Positions 25,119 through 34,148 of a stretch of DNA of 64,000 bases are shown piece by piece. This stretch comes from JAFDZW01 sp038229915 (GTDB lineage: Bacteria > Bacteroidota > Ignavibacteria > Palsa-1295): the NCBI GenBank assembly GCA_038229915.1, contig JBBRNY010000001.1, positions 105,897 through 169,896 of the forward strand, written 5' to 3'. Every line of letters starts with the position of its first letter. The first letter of the stretch is position 1. Both the position numbers and the translations under genes were made by a program. The notes under the pieces were generated by a model. It saw only the letters and a program-made list of their open reading frames with translations, had not been told where the DNA came from and ran no database searches.

Positions 25119-28100
25119 ATGACTTCACGTCGTTCAATTATGTTAAGCTTGATGCTCGGGGCTTTCCTGAGTGTTACTGGTCTTAACACTGCTTATGCCC
25201 AAGTCCCGCGTAGTATATCCTACCAGGGGCTATTGATCAAAGCCAATCAGCCTGTTACAGCACAGGTCAATGTCAAGATCAATGTATACAATGCAGCGGG
25301 TCAGGTTCTCTATACAGAGACCATGAATCAGGTGCAGGTAAACAATGGTATTTTTAATGTGCTTCTCGGCGGCAACGCAGGTAACTTGCCATCAAACTTG
25401 AAGTTTGATGAACAATACTACCTCGGCGTTGATGTCGATAACACCGGTGAAATCTCGCCGCGTACTCCTTTCACTGCTGCTCCGTATGCCTTGAATGCGC
25501 AGACGGTCGGTGGTGTTGGTGTTTCTGTTACTCCGCAGCCTGGCATGTTGTTGCCATTGGATGCTAACGGAAAGATCCCTGCTTCGGTATTGCCACAGGC
25601 AACCCAGGCAATTGACAACATCAACGGTGTGACCGGTGATGTGTCAGGCAAACTCAATCTTACAGGTGATGGCACTATTACCGTTACCAGCAACCCTGCA
25701 ACAAACACCATTAAGTTGGGTTTTGCTGGCGGAACTGGCAATGGCATTAAGCACATCATGACAGGACCAGGACTCACCGGCGGCGGATCTGACACAACTG
25801 TCGAGATTCACGTTGCTGATAACGGTATCGTCACCAACATGATCGGAACCGGCGTAGTAACCGGAATGAAACTCGATCAGTATGTTGCTGGTATCGGACT
25901 TGGCCAAGATATTCTCGGAAACTTGAATATCAACTATAACAAGACCTTAACCATCGTTGGTAGCAACTTAGACACTTTAGGTCTAAATCTTGCTAATCCA
26001 AACACATGGACTGGTTTGCAGACCTTCAATGGCGGTATCACCGTAGGTGGTACAACGACACTTGTAGGACCTGTAATCATTACTGGTAACACAACTCAGA
26101 CTGGCAACTACTCATTGAACGGTAATTTCTCCGTCAAAGGTATTGCTGAGCCAAATGCTCTTAACGGCGCTGCAGTTGCCAATTACGAGATCATCGATAC
26201 CGGTGATTTACGTGTGTTGGGCTTCTCGTACTTGAATGGTAACACCGACATCAATGGCTCGATCCAAAACTCGTCAGCCAATAACGGTGGTGCAGTATTC
26301 ATTGCAGACCCACAAGGTTTGACAAACAGCACTGGTAATATCACCAACACTGCTGGTAACATTGTCAACACACTTGGTAACATCAACAACCTTGCTGGTA
26401 ACATCAACAACACTGGTCAGATCAACAACACCGGTGCTTTGAATGAAATCGGTATTTCTACTTTGAATGGCAACCTCATTCAGGGTAACGGTACTGGCAC
26501 AACAGCTACTTTCCAGAACAACAGTGCTATCTTTAACTTGACAAACTCTGGTACCAATGGTAACAGTGTTATCGTTAATGGTACTCCTGAGCCAAACGTT
26601 GGAAGTGCTGCTCTTGTACAGAACTATGATCTTACAGACAATGGTGACCTTCGCGTCACAGGTACTTCTAACCTTATTGGTAATACCTTCTTGAACCAGA
26701 CATTGACTGTCGCTGGTGTAACAACCACCAACATTTTGACCAACACTGGTGCATTCACCAACACTGGCACATTTACCGAGACTGGTGCTTCGACCTTCAA
26801 TGGTACGATCAACCAGACTGGTGCTGCTAACACTGTTACTTTCGCTGGACCAACAACGATCAATAACACATTGAACGTCACAGGTCTTTCGACATTGACT
26901 GGTGTAACCAACAACGGTACATTGACCCAGAGTGGTGTCATCACACAAACAAGTCTTGGTGTCGCACCGAACAATACATTGCTTTCAACTAACTTCACTG
27001 GTAACGTTTTGATCAGTGGTACACTTAGTAACGCAGGTAATGCAACACTCGGAACAGGTGCTGGAACAACAAACACGCTCGGTAATGCTGGAAGCAGCAC
27101 CAACACGATCACCGGTTTGAACAACCAGATCATTGCAACCAATACCAATACGATCACCGGATTGATCAACAATATCAACGGTACAACGAATATCAATGGT
27201 AACACACAGATTAACGGTACACTTGGAACTACAGGTAACGTTACTCTCGGTACAGCAAGCACAACAAACACCTTCGGTGCTGTTGGAAGCGCTAACCGCT
27301 TTAACGGTGTATCGAACTTCGGTTCACTTCCAGCTGGTAACGGTAATAAGTTGATCGTTGATGGTATTCCTAATACCTTGGCACCAACTGCACCGACAAA
27401 CTTGCCTCCTGGCTTTGTACAGCCTACTGATTACGAACAGATCATCAATGGTGACCTCTTAGTAACCGGTTTCTCAAACTTGAGAAGCGCAACGATCGGT
27501 GATCTCTTGGTCACAAACTCTTTCACACTTCCTGCTTCAGCAAGCTTCTGCGCAAACAACATTCAGGTTGCTCAGTTGTCTTCATGGTGCGGTGGTGCAG
27601 CTGGTGCAGCGATTGCTGTTAATACAGCTTTCAACCAGAACAGCCTCGGAACAAGTGCTTTTAACACATTCCTTGGTACGAACTTCACAGGTAATGTTGC
27701 TATCACAGGTGGTTTGTCTTCAACTGGCAACACTTCGCTTGCAACTCTTCCTGGTTCTTCAGCTACACTCGGAAATAGCACAGGCGCAACAATCGTCAAT
27801 GGTAGCACTGTTACTGTAAATGGTCCAACGACCATCAATGGTACAACCGCTCACAATGGTAGCATCACTCAGACTTCAGGTAGTGCTCAGTTCTTGAATA
27901 CTCAAGTTAACGGTACACTTGGTTCGACTGGTAACGTTACTCTTGGTACAGCGAGCACGACCAACACGATCGGTGCTGCTGGTGCAACGAACACCTTGAC
28001 CGGTTTGAACAACCAGTTGCTTGCTACTGCAGCAAACACATTGACTGCACCTCAGAATAACCTCAACGGTGTTTTGAACCAAACTGGTAGCTCAAACTTC

Positions 28101-28574
28101 ACTGGTGGTACAACAACGTTCACCAACAACCCTGTTGTCTTGAACAACTCGAACATCAACGGTAGCAATAACAGTAATATCAGCAATGTAACTACTGTTC
28201 AGGCTAACGTCAGCATGACGATCGGTGTTGGTACACAGGCAACTACATTGACAAGCACCAACACAACGGGTGCTGCCATCAACCAGCAGTTGGCTTCAGT
28301 TGGCGGTAAGATCCCGGTTTATCTCCGTCAGATCTCGCAGTTCACTGGTGTCGGTGGTGGACCAAACGGTGGTGCAGTTACACCTGTCATCAACTTTGGT
28401 GCTAATGGCTTTGATAACAACGATGCTATCACAGTTACCTACTACACACGTAACGGTGCACAGTTCGGACAAATGTATCCGGTTAACATCAACGCTGTAG
28501 CAGGAACGCTTCAGGTTGAGTCAACCAATCCATTGGATGTCAACACTGTACAGGTTGTAATCTTAAGAGACTAA
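25119..28574 (+). CDS. Giant Asn/Thr/Gly-rich secreted fibre-like protein
   Basis: A 1151-residue protein with a signal peptide (about 1-27, AYA/Q). Residues about 28-130 form the module SISYQGLL...PRTPFTAAPYALNA, found at the start of many bacterial fibre or stalk proteins. Residues about 205-245 resemble phage tail-fibre linkers (GPGLTGGG, GIVTNMIG). The rest to about 1050 is a low-complexity array of Asn, Thr and Gly turns (GNINNTG, GTLGTTGNVTLGT), expected to fold as a long beta-solenoid. The C-terminal 90 residues are globular (IPVYLRQISQFTG to VVILRD). No T9SS sorting domain or lipobox is seen, so surface attachment is unexplained. Codon use (AAC, GGT, ACC) suggests high expression. Confidence 0.82.
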   Translation: MTSRRSIMLSLMLGAFLSVTGLNTAYAQVPRSISYQGLLIKANQPVTAQVNVKINVYNAAGQVLYTETMNQVQVNNGIFNVLLGGNAGNLPSNLKFDEQYYLGVDVDNTGEISPRTPFTAAPYALNAQTVGGVGVSVTPQPGMLLPLDANGKIPASVLPQATQAIDNINGVTGDVSGKLNLTGDGTITVTSNPATNTIKLGFAGGTGNGIKHIMTGPGLTGGGSDTTVEIHVADNGIVTNMIGTGVVTGMKLDQYVAGIGLGQDILGNLNINYNKTLTIVGSNLDTLGLNLANPNTWTGLQTFNGGITVGGTTTLVGPVIITGNTTQTGNYSLNGNFSVKGIAEPNALNGAAVANYEIIDTGDLRVLGFSYLNGNTDINGSIQNSSANNGGAVFIADPQGLTNSTGNITNTAGNIVNTLGNINNLAGNINNTGQINNTGALNEIGISTLNGNLIQGNGTGTTATFQNNSAIFNLTNSGTNGNSVIVNGTPEPNVGSAALVQNYDLTDNGDLRVTGTSNLIGNTFLNQTLTVAGVTTTNILTNTGAFTNTGTFTETGASTFNGTINQTGAANTVTFAGPTTINNTLNVTGLSTLTGVTNNGTLTQSGVITQTSLGVAPNNTLLSTNFTGNVLISGTLSNAGNATLGTGAGTTNTLGNAGSSTNTITGLNNQIIATNTNTITGLINNINGTTNINGNTQINGTLGTTGNVTLGTASTTNTFGAVGSANRFNGVSNFGSLPAGNGNKLIVDGIPNTLAPTAPTNLPPGFVQPTDYEQIINGDLLVTGFSNLRSATIGDLLVTNSFTLPASASFCANNIQVAQLSSWCGGAAGAAIAVNTAFNQNSLGTSAFNTFLGTNFTGNVAITGGLSSTGNTSLATLPGSSATLGNSTGATIVNGSTVTVNGPTTINGTTAHNGSITQTSGSAQFLNTQVNGTLGSTGNVTLGTASTTNTIGAAGATNTLTGLNNQLLATAANTLTAPQNNLNGVLNQTGSSNFTGGTTTFTNNPVVLNNSNINGSNNSNISNVTTVQANVSMTIGVGTQATTLTSTNTTGAAINQQLASVGGKIPVYLRQISQFTGVGGGPNGGAVTPVINFGANGFDNNDAITVTYYTRNGAQFGQMYPVNINAVAGTLQVESTNPLDVNTVQVVILRD
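26334..26435 (+). repeat. 21-base tandem repeat inside the fibre gene
   Basis: Four consecutive in-frame 21-base units (26334, 26355, 26376, 26397) encode GNITNTA, GNIVNTL, GNINNLA and GNINNTG. An 18-base partial unit (QINNTG) follows. The heptad-like spacing with Asn-Ile pairs suits a beta-solenoid ladder. Such direct repeats are prone to copy-number change by slippage. Confidence 0.8.
27018..28016 (+). repeat. Three copies of a ~100-base module in the fibre gene
   Basis: Related segments at 27018-27128, 27216-27309 and 27912-28016 each encode GTLxxxGNxTLGT followed by TTNTxGxxG; the first and third continue into TGLNNQ. They are spread rather than tandem and suggest growth of the gene by internal duplication. 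Confidence 0.65.
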
Positions 28575-28682
28575 TTGAACGACGTTCCACGGTTTGAGAT
28601 CTCGGGACACTACTTTGCAGTATGCCCCGAGAGCTCAGCCGGGAATTAACAAACAGATTTTTCTACGTCAGAGAGAGTTCAC

Positions 28683-28713
28683 GAAAAACCCCGTCAATGC
28701 GACGGGGTTTTTC
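28683..28713. terminator. Bidirectional terminator
   Basis: A perfect 13-bp stem (28683-28695 with 28701-28713) with a 5-base loop lies between the fibre gene (+) and the convergent flavin reductase gene (-). Confidence 0.88.
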
Positions 28714-28738
28714 ATTTAATACGATTTGTGTTAATAAA

Positions 28739-29569
28739 TTAGGAAAGAAGGATATTCCAGGCAGCTTCTATATCATTATGCTCGATCAACTCTTTTGCGC
28801 GTAGATGGCGATTCTCGAGTGTTTCGCTACTTTGAGGAAGGATTGATGCACTAGGGATTTCATCTACTTCTAAGAGCCTTGCAAGGTCGTTTCCTGTGAG
28901 ATAGGCACTCGTCTTGATCTCCTGAGGTAAGCTATCAAACCCATTCCGAATTGCGGTAGGTTGACTGAGTTCAAATAAGCCTTGTGCGGCACGAGTGTAC
29001 CACGAGCCACCCATTCTTGCAACCTGATCCATTGCTCGGGGGTCTATCTGATCTTTATCGTTGATCACATCCTCACGAACGTGTATCATCATCACCTCGC
29101 AGATCAACATATTTGCGCTGCCGGGCCTGTGATCAAAATCTATATGTTGCAGTAACTTTGCTTCCATAACAAAAGGACTTTCAGCAACTCCCGGAGGTTT
29201 TACTTTCAGGGAGGGGAGTTTGGTAAATCCTGCTTTGACAAATTCATCCACACCACGTTCATATGGAGCTGAGGCCAGGCTCATTTGATGAACCATATCA
29301 TAACTGACGATAGAGATCGTACATTCTTTCGTTTCAAGGATATTCAGAAGTGTGTCTTTCGCAGCGCCGGTCTTTCCGCTATAGGCGGGACTAAAACAAA
29401 CTACCGGAGGGTTGGCACCGAATGCATTAAAGAAACTGAATGGCGCAAGATTCACATTTCCATTACTATCTATCGTTGAAACAAATGCTATGGGTCTTGG
29501 GGCAATGCCACCGAGAAGCAATCGATGAGCTTGTGGAAATGGTAATTGGGAAAGATCAAATGTTTTCAT
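28739..29569 (-). CDS. Flavin reductase-like FMN-binding domain protein
   Basis: A 276-residue protein. The first 200 residues match the flavin reductase-like fold: GGIAPRPIAFVSTID (about 20-34), NLAPFSFFNAFGANPPVVCFSP (in parts, 40-61), KDTLLNILETKECTI, and the HQMSLASAPYERGVDEF segment. These proteins bind FMN and reduce flavin with NAD(P)H, or act as uncharacterised FMN-dependent oxidoreductases. The last 70 residues form an extra helical tail. It stands alone, downstream of coaX on the same strand with a 22-base gap. Confidence 0.85.
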   Translation of the reverse strand: MKTFDLSQLPFPQAHRLLLGGIAPRPIAFVSTIDSNGNVNLAPFSFFNAFGANPPVVCFSPAYSGKTGAAKDTLLNILETKECTISIVSYDMVHQMSLASAPYERGVDEFVKAGFTKLPSLKVKPPGVAESPFVMEAKLLQHIDFDHRPGSANMLICEVMMIHVREDVINDKDQIDPRAMDQVARMGGSWYTRAAQGLFELSQPTAIRNGFDSLPQEIKTSAYLTGNDLARLLEVDEIPSASILPQSSETLENRHLRAKELIEHNDIEAAWNILLS

Positions 29570-29591
29570 GCACTACAATTTTGTAATGCAA

Positions 29592-30356
29592 TTAAAGCGA
29601 CAATGCGGTAATAAGAATTCCCCTTAGCACCAGAGAAGGATCGACATAATTAATAATACTTGTCCTTCCCGAAAATAGTTGTGAGAGGCCTCCAGTGGAA
29701 ACGACAATTATTTCCTGGCCAGTAAAGACTTCCTCGTGCAAGCGCGCGACCAACCCTTCGATAGATGCGAGCGAACCATAGAGGATGCCGGATTGCATAG
29801 ACTCGACCGTATTAGTACCGAGAACGTGAGGTGGGAATTCTAACGTAATGTTCGGCAATTGGGCGGCTATTGAAGAGAGATGTCTTGCGCTTGATTCGAC
29901 ACCAAGAGAAATAATACCGCCAAGATATTCGCCACTCTTATTGACACAATCAAAGGTTGTCGCTGTTCCGAGATCGATAACGATCAAAGGTTTATTTTTC
30001 GACCTCGCATACAAATGATACCCAGCAAGCGCAGAAAGTAAGCGATCAGTACCGACTTGTTCGGGGTGTCGGTAACGATTGACGATCGGTACATCGTTAT
30101 TGTGAATCACTGTGATCGTCGCCGTAATGAGAGAAGTGGTAATAACAAGACGCAAATTATCAACGGCATCAGGTACAACGGAGGCGATGACTACATTCTT
30201 GATCTCGTGTAACGTTTTTAGCTTTTGCTGTAGCTCCTGCGCATTTACTCCGAAGATGATCTCACTCGTGGGAAATGCAAACGCGCTGATAAGCTCAGTA
30301 GCGTCGAAGACTCCGAAGGTGACCGACGAGTTGCCAATATCAACAGCTAAGATCAT
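29592..30356 (-). CDS. coaX: Type III pantothenate kinase CoaX
   Basis: A 254-residue ASKHA-fold kinase. Marks are the N-terminal phosphate loop DIGNSSVTFG (5-14), EQVGTDRLLSALAGY (about 96-110) and VIDLGTATTFDCV (about 122-134) with the catalytic Asp, then GGIISLGVESSARHL. It phosphorylates pantothenate, the first step of coenzyme A synthesis, and is insensitive to CoA feedback. Its ATG overlaps the birA stop by four bases (ATGA), a common coaX-birA arrangement. Confidence 0.95.
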   Translation of the reverse strand: MILAVDIGNSSVTFGVFDATELISAFAFPTSEIIFGVNAQELQQKLKTLHEIKNVVIASVVPDAVDNLRLVITTSLITATITVIHNNDVPIVNRYRHPEQVGTDRLLSALAGYHLYARSKNKPLIVIDLGTATTFDCVNKSGEYLGGIISLGVESSARHLSSIAAQLPNITLEFPPHVLGTNTVESMQSGILYGSLASIEGLVARLHEEVFTGQEIIVVSTGGLSQLFSGRTSIINYVDPSLVLRGILITALSL

Positions 30357-31114
30357 AAAGGGAAAGTAATAGTTGCGGTTTGTAGCGTATGTTCTTCACC
30401 AGTTGCAGTGCGAATGATGATCGCGCCGTTATCGCTCACTCCGCGAATCGTTGCGCTCTCATAAGTTCGATCATCGGATGTAGTGACGGTGATCGCAACA
30501 TCGCCCATCCAAGCAAGCTCTGCTCTGAGATCATGGAGTAGTCGCTGACGATCATGATAATGTTGTAGTGTATATTGCATGGTGGCAAGCAACAGATCGC
30601 GAGCATCATTGAGGGGTAATGTATATTGCAAAACCGATTTCAAGCCGATGGCTTTTGTCGCGACCGATGTAGCAAAATAATCCTGATTGACATTTATCCC
30701 GATGCCGATCACGATTCCGCGCAATGAGTTTCCATTCCAGACAGCCTCACTGAGGATACCGGAGATCTTTTTCCCGTCGAGCAAAATATCATTTGGCCAT
30801 TTGAGTTGAACTCGTGACGGGTCAAAAAATCGGAGTTCACGTTCGAGTAGCGACCGTATCGTTGCAAGGACTGTTAGTCCGGTCAGAAACTGCATCAGGT
30901 CGATTATTTCGAGTGCTACTTCGGTTAAGACGATCGAAAGAAGAAGATTTGTGCCGGGCTCGTCATACCATTCTCGCCAATGATATTGTCCTCTGCCGCT
31001 GGATTGATGTAGCGCCACAAATACATCACCATGGCGCGCAATGCCACCGTCAAGCTGCTCGCGGGCTAGCGTTTGGGTCGAAGGAAGCTCGGAGTATGTT
31101 TGGACATTCCACAT
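30353..31114 (-). CDS. birA: Biotin--[acetyl-CoA-carboxylase] ligase
   Basis: A 253-residue protein that lacks the N-terminal DNA-binding domain of E. coli BirA, so it is a ligase only. The biotin-binding loop appears as SSGRGQYHWREW (about 38-49), where the usual GRGRxGRxW is altered. KWPNDILLDGKKISGIL (about 107-123) and VIGIGINVN (about 137-145) are typical. It attaches biotin to the carboxyl carrier protein of acetyl-CoA carboxylase; accA is at 58008. It is coupled to coaX by a 4-base overlap. Confidence 0.93.
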   Translation of the reverse strand: MWNVQTYSELPSTQTLAREQLDGGIARHGDVFVALHQSSGRGQYHWREWYDEPGTNLLLSIVLTEVALEIIDLMQFLTGLTVLATIRSLLERELRFFDPSRVQLKWPNDILLDGKKISGILSEAVWNGNSLRGIVIGIGINVNQDYFATSVATKAIGLKSVLQYTLPLNDARDLLLATMQYTLQHYHDRQRLLHDLRAELAWMGDVAITVTTSDDRTYESATIRGVSDNGAIIIRTATGEEHTLQTATITFPL

Positions 31115-31190
31115 TATAGATTAATAAAACACCATTTTCCGAAAGCCGTGCCGAACTAAAGAGGCTTTCAATCTATTATTTTACACGAAT

Positions 31191-32636
31191 ATGATAGTGT
31201 ATAAATTCGGCGGAGCGACCACTCGCTCGATCAGAGGCTTGCAGCGGATGGTGCAGATCATTCGCCGTACTTATGATGAACAAGAACGTAAACGTGCACG
31301 CTCACGCAGTGCAGACCCACATATTGGGTTGGTAGTCGTTGTCTCCGCAATAGGCCACACGACACGTCGTCTGCGTTCAATTGCCGAAGACGCAGAAGCG
31401 GGAAAAGGTCTTTTTGCCGGCGAAACTCTCGAACGCCTCGTTGAACGACATTTACAGCTTGCCGAATCTCTCGAGCTTTCCGACAAGGCGTATGCAAGTG
31501 TCGTGAAGAATATCAACCACCTTGCAGAAGAGATCGCAAAGCTTGTCGAAGGGGTCACCATCACCAAAGAACTTTCGAATCGCACCCTCGACGCTTTTCT
31601 TTCAAAGGGAGAATACTTTGCTTCGGCGCTCATTGGTGCAATGCTTTCCGATGGTGAAATATCAACCGAAGTAGTTGATGCCAAAACGATCGTCATTACT
31701 GATGCGCAGTATAGCTCGGCGATACCGAACAATCTAGCGATCAAGGAGCGATGTAACTCGCGACTCTTGCCACTACTTCAAAAAGGGAAAGTGGTCTTGA
31801 CACAGGGCTTTATCGGTGGCACGACCGATGGTGATGTGACGACCATGGGATCGGAAAGTTCTGATCTCACAGCGACACTTCTCGGCAGAGCACTCGCAGC
31901 GGAGGATGTGGTGATCTGGAAATCTGTTTCCGGTATTTATACTGCAGACCCTGAGTATATAGCTCGTGCAAAGCCGATACGACATCTTTCGTTCGAAGAA
32001 GCCGATGAACTTGGTCGGCGGGGTGTGCGTGCGTTATTTCAAAATGTTGCACAACCGCTTCTTGATGAAGAAGCACGAGAGAAGACCATCGTTCGGGTTA
32101 CTTCTGCCGGACCTAAATCGCTTCGCGGTACGACAATTTCTTCGTCGATCGGAAGCGGAGTTCGTACCCCACGACCGATAGCTCTCGCGCTCGAACAAAA
32201 CATTACAACGGTCTATGTAAAAGCAGCTTCTGATCAGGATTCGAAGCGCAAAAAAATTTCGCGAGAAGCGCAGATCGCCTATAATAAAACGCAAGGCATT
32301 CCATCGTTTGCGCTCAATCGCGCATTTTATTATTGGGCAAGCGACACCGAACTCACCATCTGTTTCCGTCGTGACGAACGGCGTTCACTCTTTCGTGAAC
32401 TCAAAGACGCCGGTTATGAGTTGCAGGAAGAACGACCGCTGGCGGCACTTTCGATGTTGGTCAGGACACGTGATGCGGCGCAAGATCTTACTGCTATTCG
32501 TGCAAAACTATTTCGGTCATTAAGAAATTTCCCGGTTCGTGCGGTACTTCCGGTTGAAAGCAGTTTGGTAGTACTGCTTGACGAACATCGAGCGGTAGAA
32601 GCATTAAAAAAACTCCATCGCGATTTTTTTGAATAG
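31191..32636 (+). CDS. lysC: Aspartate kinase
   Basis: A 481-residue amino-acid kinase. The start YKFGGATTRS (4-13) is the aspartokinase KFGG motif, VVVVSAIGHTTRRL follows, and VLTQGFIGGTTDGDVTTMGSESSDLTATLLG (in two parts, about 202-232) is the substrate region. There the usual TTLGRGGSD is altered to TTMGSESSD. The C-terminal third (about 330-481) has two weak ACT-like units for regulation. It makes aspartyl phosphate for lysine, threonine and methionine synthesis. A lipoprotein gene begins 5 bases after its stop. The divergent motif makes the exact class uncertain, but kinase identity is strong. Confidence 0.88.
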   Translation: MIVYKFGGATTRSIRGLQRMVQIIRRTYDEQERKRARSRSADPHIGLVVVVSAIGHTTRRLRSIAEDAEAGKGLFAGETLERLVERHLQLAESLELSDKAYASVVKNINHLAEEIAKLVEGVTITKELSNRTLDAFLSKGEYFASALIGAMLSDGEISTEVVDAKTIVITDAQYSSAIPNNLAIKERCNSRLLPLLQKGKVVLTQGFIGGTTDGDVTTMGSESSDLTATLLGRALAAEDVVIWKSVSGIYTADPEYIARAKPIRHLSFEEADELGRRGVRALFQNVAQPLLDEEAREKTIVRVTSAGPKSLRGTTISSSIGSGVRTPRPIALALEQNITTVYVKAASDQDSKRKKISREAQIAYNKTQGIPSFALNRAFYYWASDTELTICFRRDERRSLFRELKDAGYELQEERPLAALSMLVRTRDAAQDLTAIRAKLFRSLRNFPVRAVLPVESSLVVLLDEHRAVEALKKLHRDFFE

Positions 32637-32641
32637 AATTG

Positions 32642-33283
32642 ATGATAGAGATAAAAAAATATTTAGTATTGGTATTGCTGATGGTACTTGGTTGTCAAAC
32701 GTCTTCCGAGCCGCCAGCAACGGCTACTTCTTCAGACTATTTACCGTTAGAAATAAATAACCGGTGGATATATTTACGTGAGAGATATTATCGTGGTACT
32801 CTTTTAAATACGGATACGCTGACGGTAACGGTTGTCAGTTTTGATAGTGTGCTCAAAGCATGGAAGGTTGCGCGTGTTTCGCCTACGGCAACTGATACAT
32901 TAAGTATTCAAAAGATAGATGATAGCCATTATCGTTTTGCTCGATCGGGTACAAATGTATTTTTATCATTGATCTCGATCTCACCCACATCAGCATCGGC
33001 AATGCTCTTGCCGACGAAGGCTGATGGCATCAACTCAAGCCAAGAAACATCGTTAATTTCGGACTCGTCATATAATACCAACACCAGTAAACGTATTCAT
33101 CAACACTTTATGCTTTATGGTGTCGATAGTGTTACGACGTTACAATTAGATTTTGAACATAGCTTTGTGCGCGGAGTCGGACAAGTACATGCAGCGTTTA
33201 TTTCGGATATCAATCAGTGCTTAGTCTGCTCGCTCCGTTCGGAATTTTATACATATCGTTTGATAGATCATACCATACAATGA
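32642..33283 (+). CDS. Lipoprotein of unknown function
   Basis: A 213-residue lipoprotein with lipobox VLGC (Cys18). The ATG at 32642 is preferred over the adjacent TTG at 32639. After the Cys a Ser/Thr-rich spacer leads into DYLPLEINNRWIYL, a phrase seen at the start of many Bacteroidota lipoproteins of beta-sheet character. A late CLVC pair (about 195-198) may form a disulfide. Its stop overlaps the nadC start (ATGA), so it sits between lysC and nadC in one transcript. No function can be assigned. Confidence 0.7.
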   Translation: MIEIKKYLVLVLLMVLGCQTSSEPPATATSSDYLPLEINNRWIYLRERYYRGTLLNTDTLTVTVVSFDSVLKAWKVARVSPTATDTLSIQKIDDSHYRFARSGTNVFLSLISISPTSASAMLLPTKADGINSSQETSLISDSSYNTNTSKRIHQHFMLYGVDSVTTLQLDFEHSFVRGVGQVHAAFISDINQCLVCSLRSEFYTYRLIDHTIQ

Positions 33284-34143
33284 GCCTAGAAGAACTTTCT
33301 ATTATTGTTTCAGCGCTTGACGAAGATACCGGAAGCGGCGACCCGACGACTGAGGCAACGGTCGATCCAACCATCAACGGCACAGCTTTTTTTCTTGCAA
33401 AAGAAAATGGTATGCTGTCGGGGATAGAGTATGCTTGTGAAGTTTTCAATGTATATGCAAAGCGAAGTGATCGCGAGGCGGCCGTTACGCATCAAATAAT
33501 CATTCAAGATGGAACACCTGTTAAAATTGGTGATAGAGTTGCCGTTATATCCGCACCGCTTGATATTATTCTTACAGCGGAGCGTGTCGCACTGAATATT
33601 TTACAACGAATGTGCGGCATTGCCACTATGACCGCACAGTTTGTTGAAGCGATCAGAGGAACAGGAGCAACAATTCTCGATACTCGAAAGACGGTGCCGT
33701 TGCTACGCCCATTTGATCGGTATGCGGTCAAGAGCGGCGGCGGAAGCAATCATCGTTATTCACTCGGTGATATGATTCTTGTCAAAGATAATCACATTGC
33801 TGCCAACGATATGAATATTATGTTGGTCATCGAAAAGCTCCGAACATATTTCAGTACTCGAACGAAGATCCCTGTTGAGTTGGAAGTGACAAGTCTTGCT
33901 CAGTTTGCTATCGTGCAAGAATTTGGAGTAGGAATAATAAATAGGGTATTGTTCGATAATTTTAAACTTGAAGACTTACGCCAAGGCGTCGTTCTCAATA
34001 ATGGAGTGTTTGAAACAGAAGCCTCGGGCGGAGTGAATCTTTCGACAGTTCGCGAGATCGCCGAGACGGGTGTAAACTATATTTCGGTCGGTGCATTGAC
34101 TCACTCGGTCAAAGGTCTTGATATTTCCTTAGAGGTCGAATAA
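33280..34143 (+). CDS. nadC: Nicotinate-nucleotide pyrophosphorylase (quinolinate phosphoribosyltransferase)
   Basis: A 287-residue protein starting at 33280, where ATGA overlaps the lipoprotein stop; a longer frame from 33217 is not needed. Family signatures are DEDTGSGDPTTEAT (about 14-27), ERVALNILQRMCGIAT (about 98-113), LDTRKTVPLLRPFDRYAV (about 131-148) and GGGSNHRYSLGDMILVKDNHI (in part, near 155). It converts quinolinate and PRPP to nicotinate mononucleotide in NAD synthesis. It converges with the hldA gene, 5 bases apart, with no visible terminator. Confidence 0.95.
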   Translation: MSLEELSIIVSALDEDTGSGDPTTEATVDPTINGTAFFLAKENGMLSGIEYACEVFNVYAKRSDREAAVTHQIIIQDGTPVKIGDRVAVISAPLDIILTAERVALNILQRMCGIATMTAQFVEAIRGTGATILDTRKTVPLLRPFDRYAVKSGGGSNHRYSLGDMILVKDNHIAANDMNIMLVIEKLRTYFSTRTKIPVELEVTSLAQFAIVQEFGVGIINRVLFDNFKLEDLRQGVVLNNGVFETEASGGVNLSTVREIAETGVNYISVGALTHSVKGLDISLEVE

Positions 34144-34148
34144 AAATA

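Noticed and set aside
26274..27271. Long minus-strand frames (224 and 215 residues) inside the fibre gene
   Set aside because: They are shadows created by the repetitive Asn/Thr/Gly codons; the plus-strand frame has a signal peptide, a ribosome site and recognised modules.
26334..28016. Regularly spaced short repeats that could suggest a CRISPR array
   Set aside because: They are in frame inside a coding gene, vary in sequence, and lack constant repeat-spacer lengths and cas genes.
33217..33279. Longer nadC start
   Set aside because: The ATGA overlap at 33280 and the family N-terminus support the shorter form.
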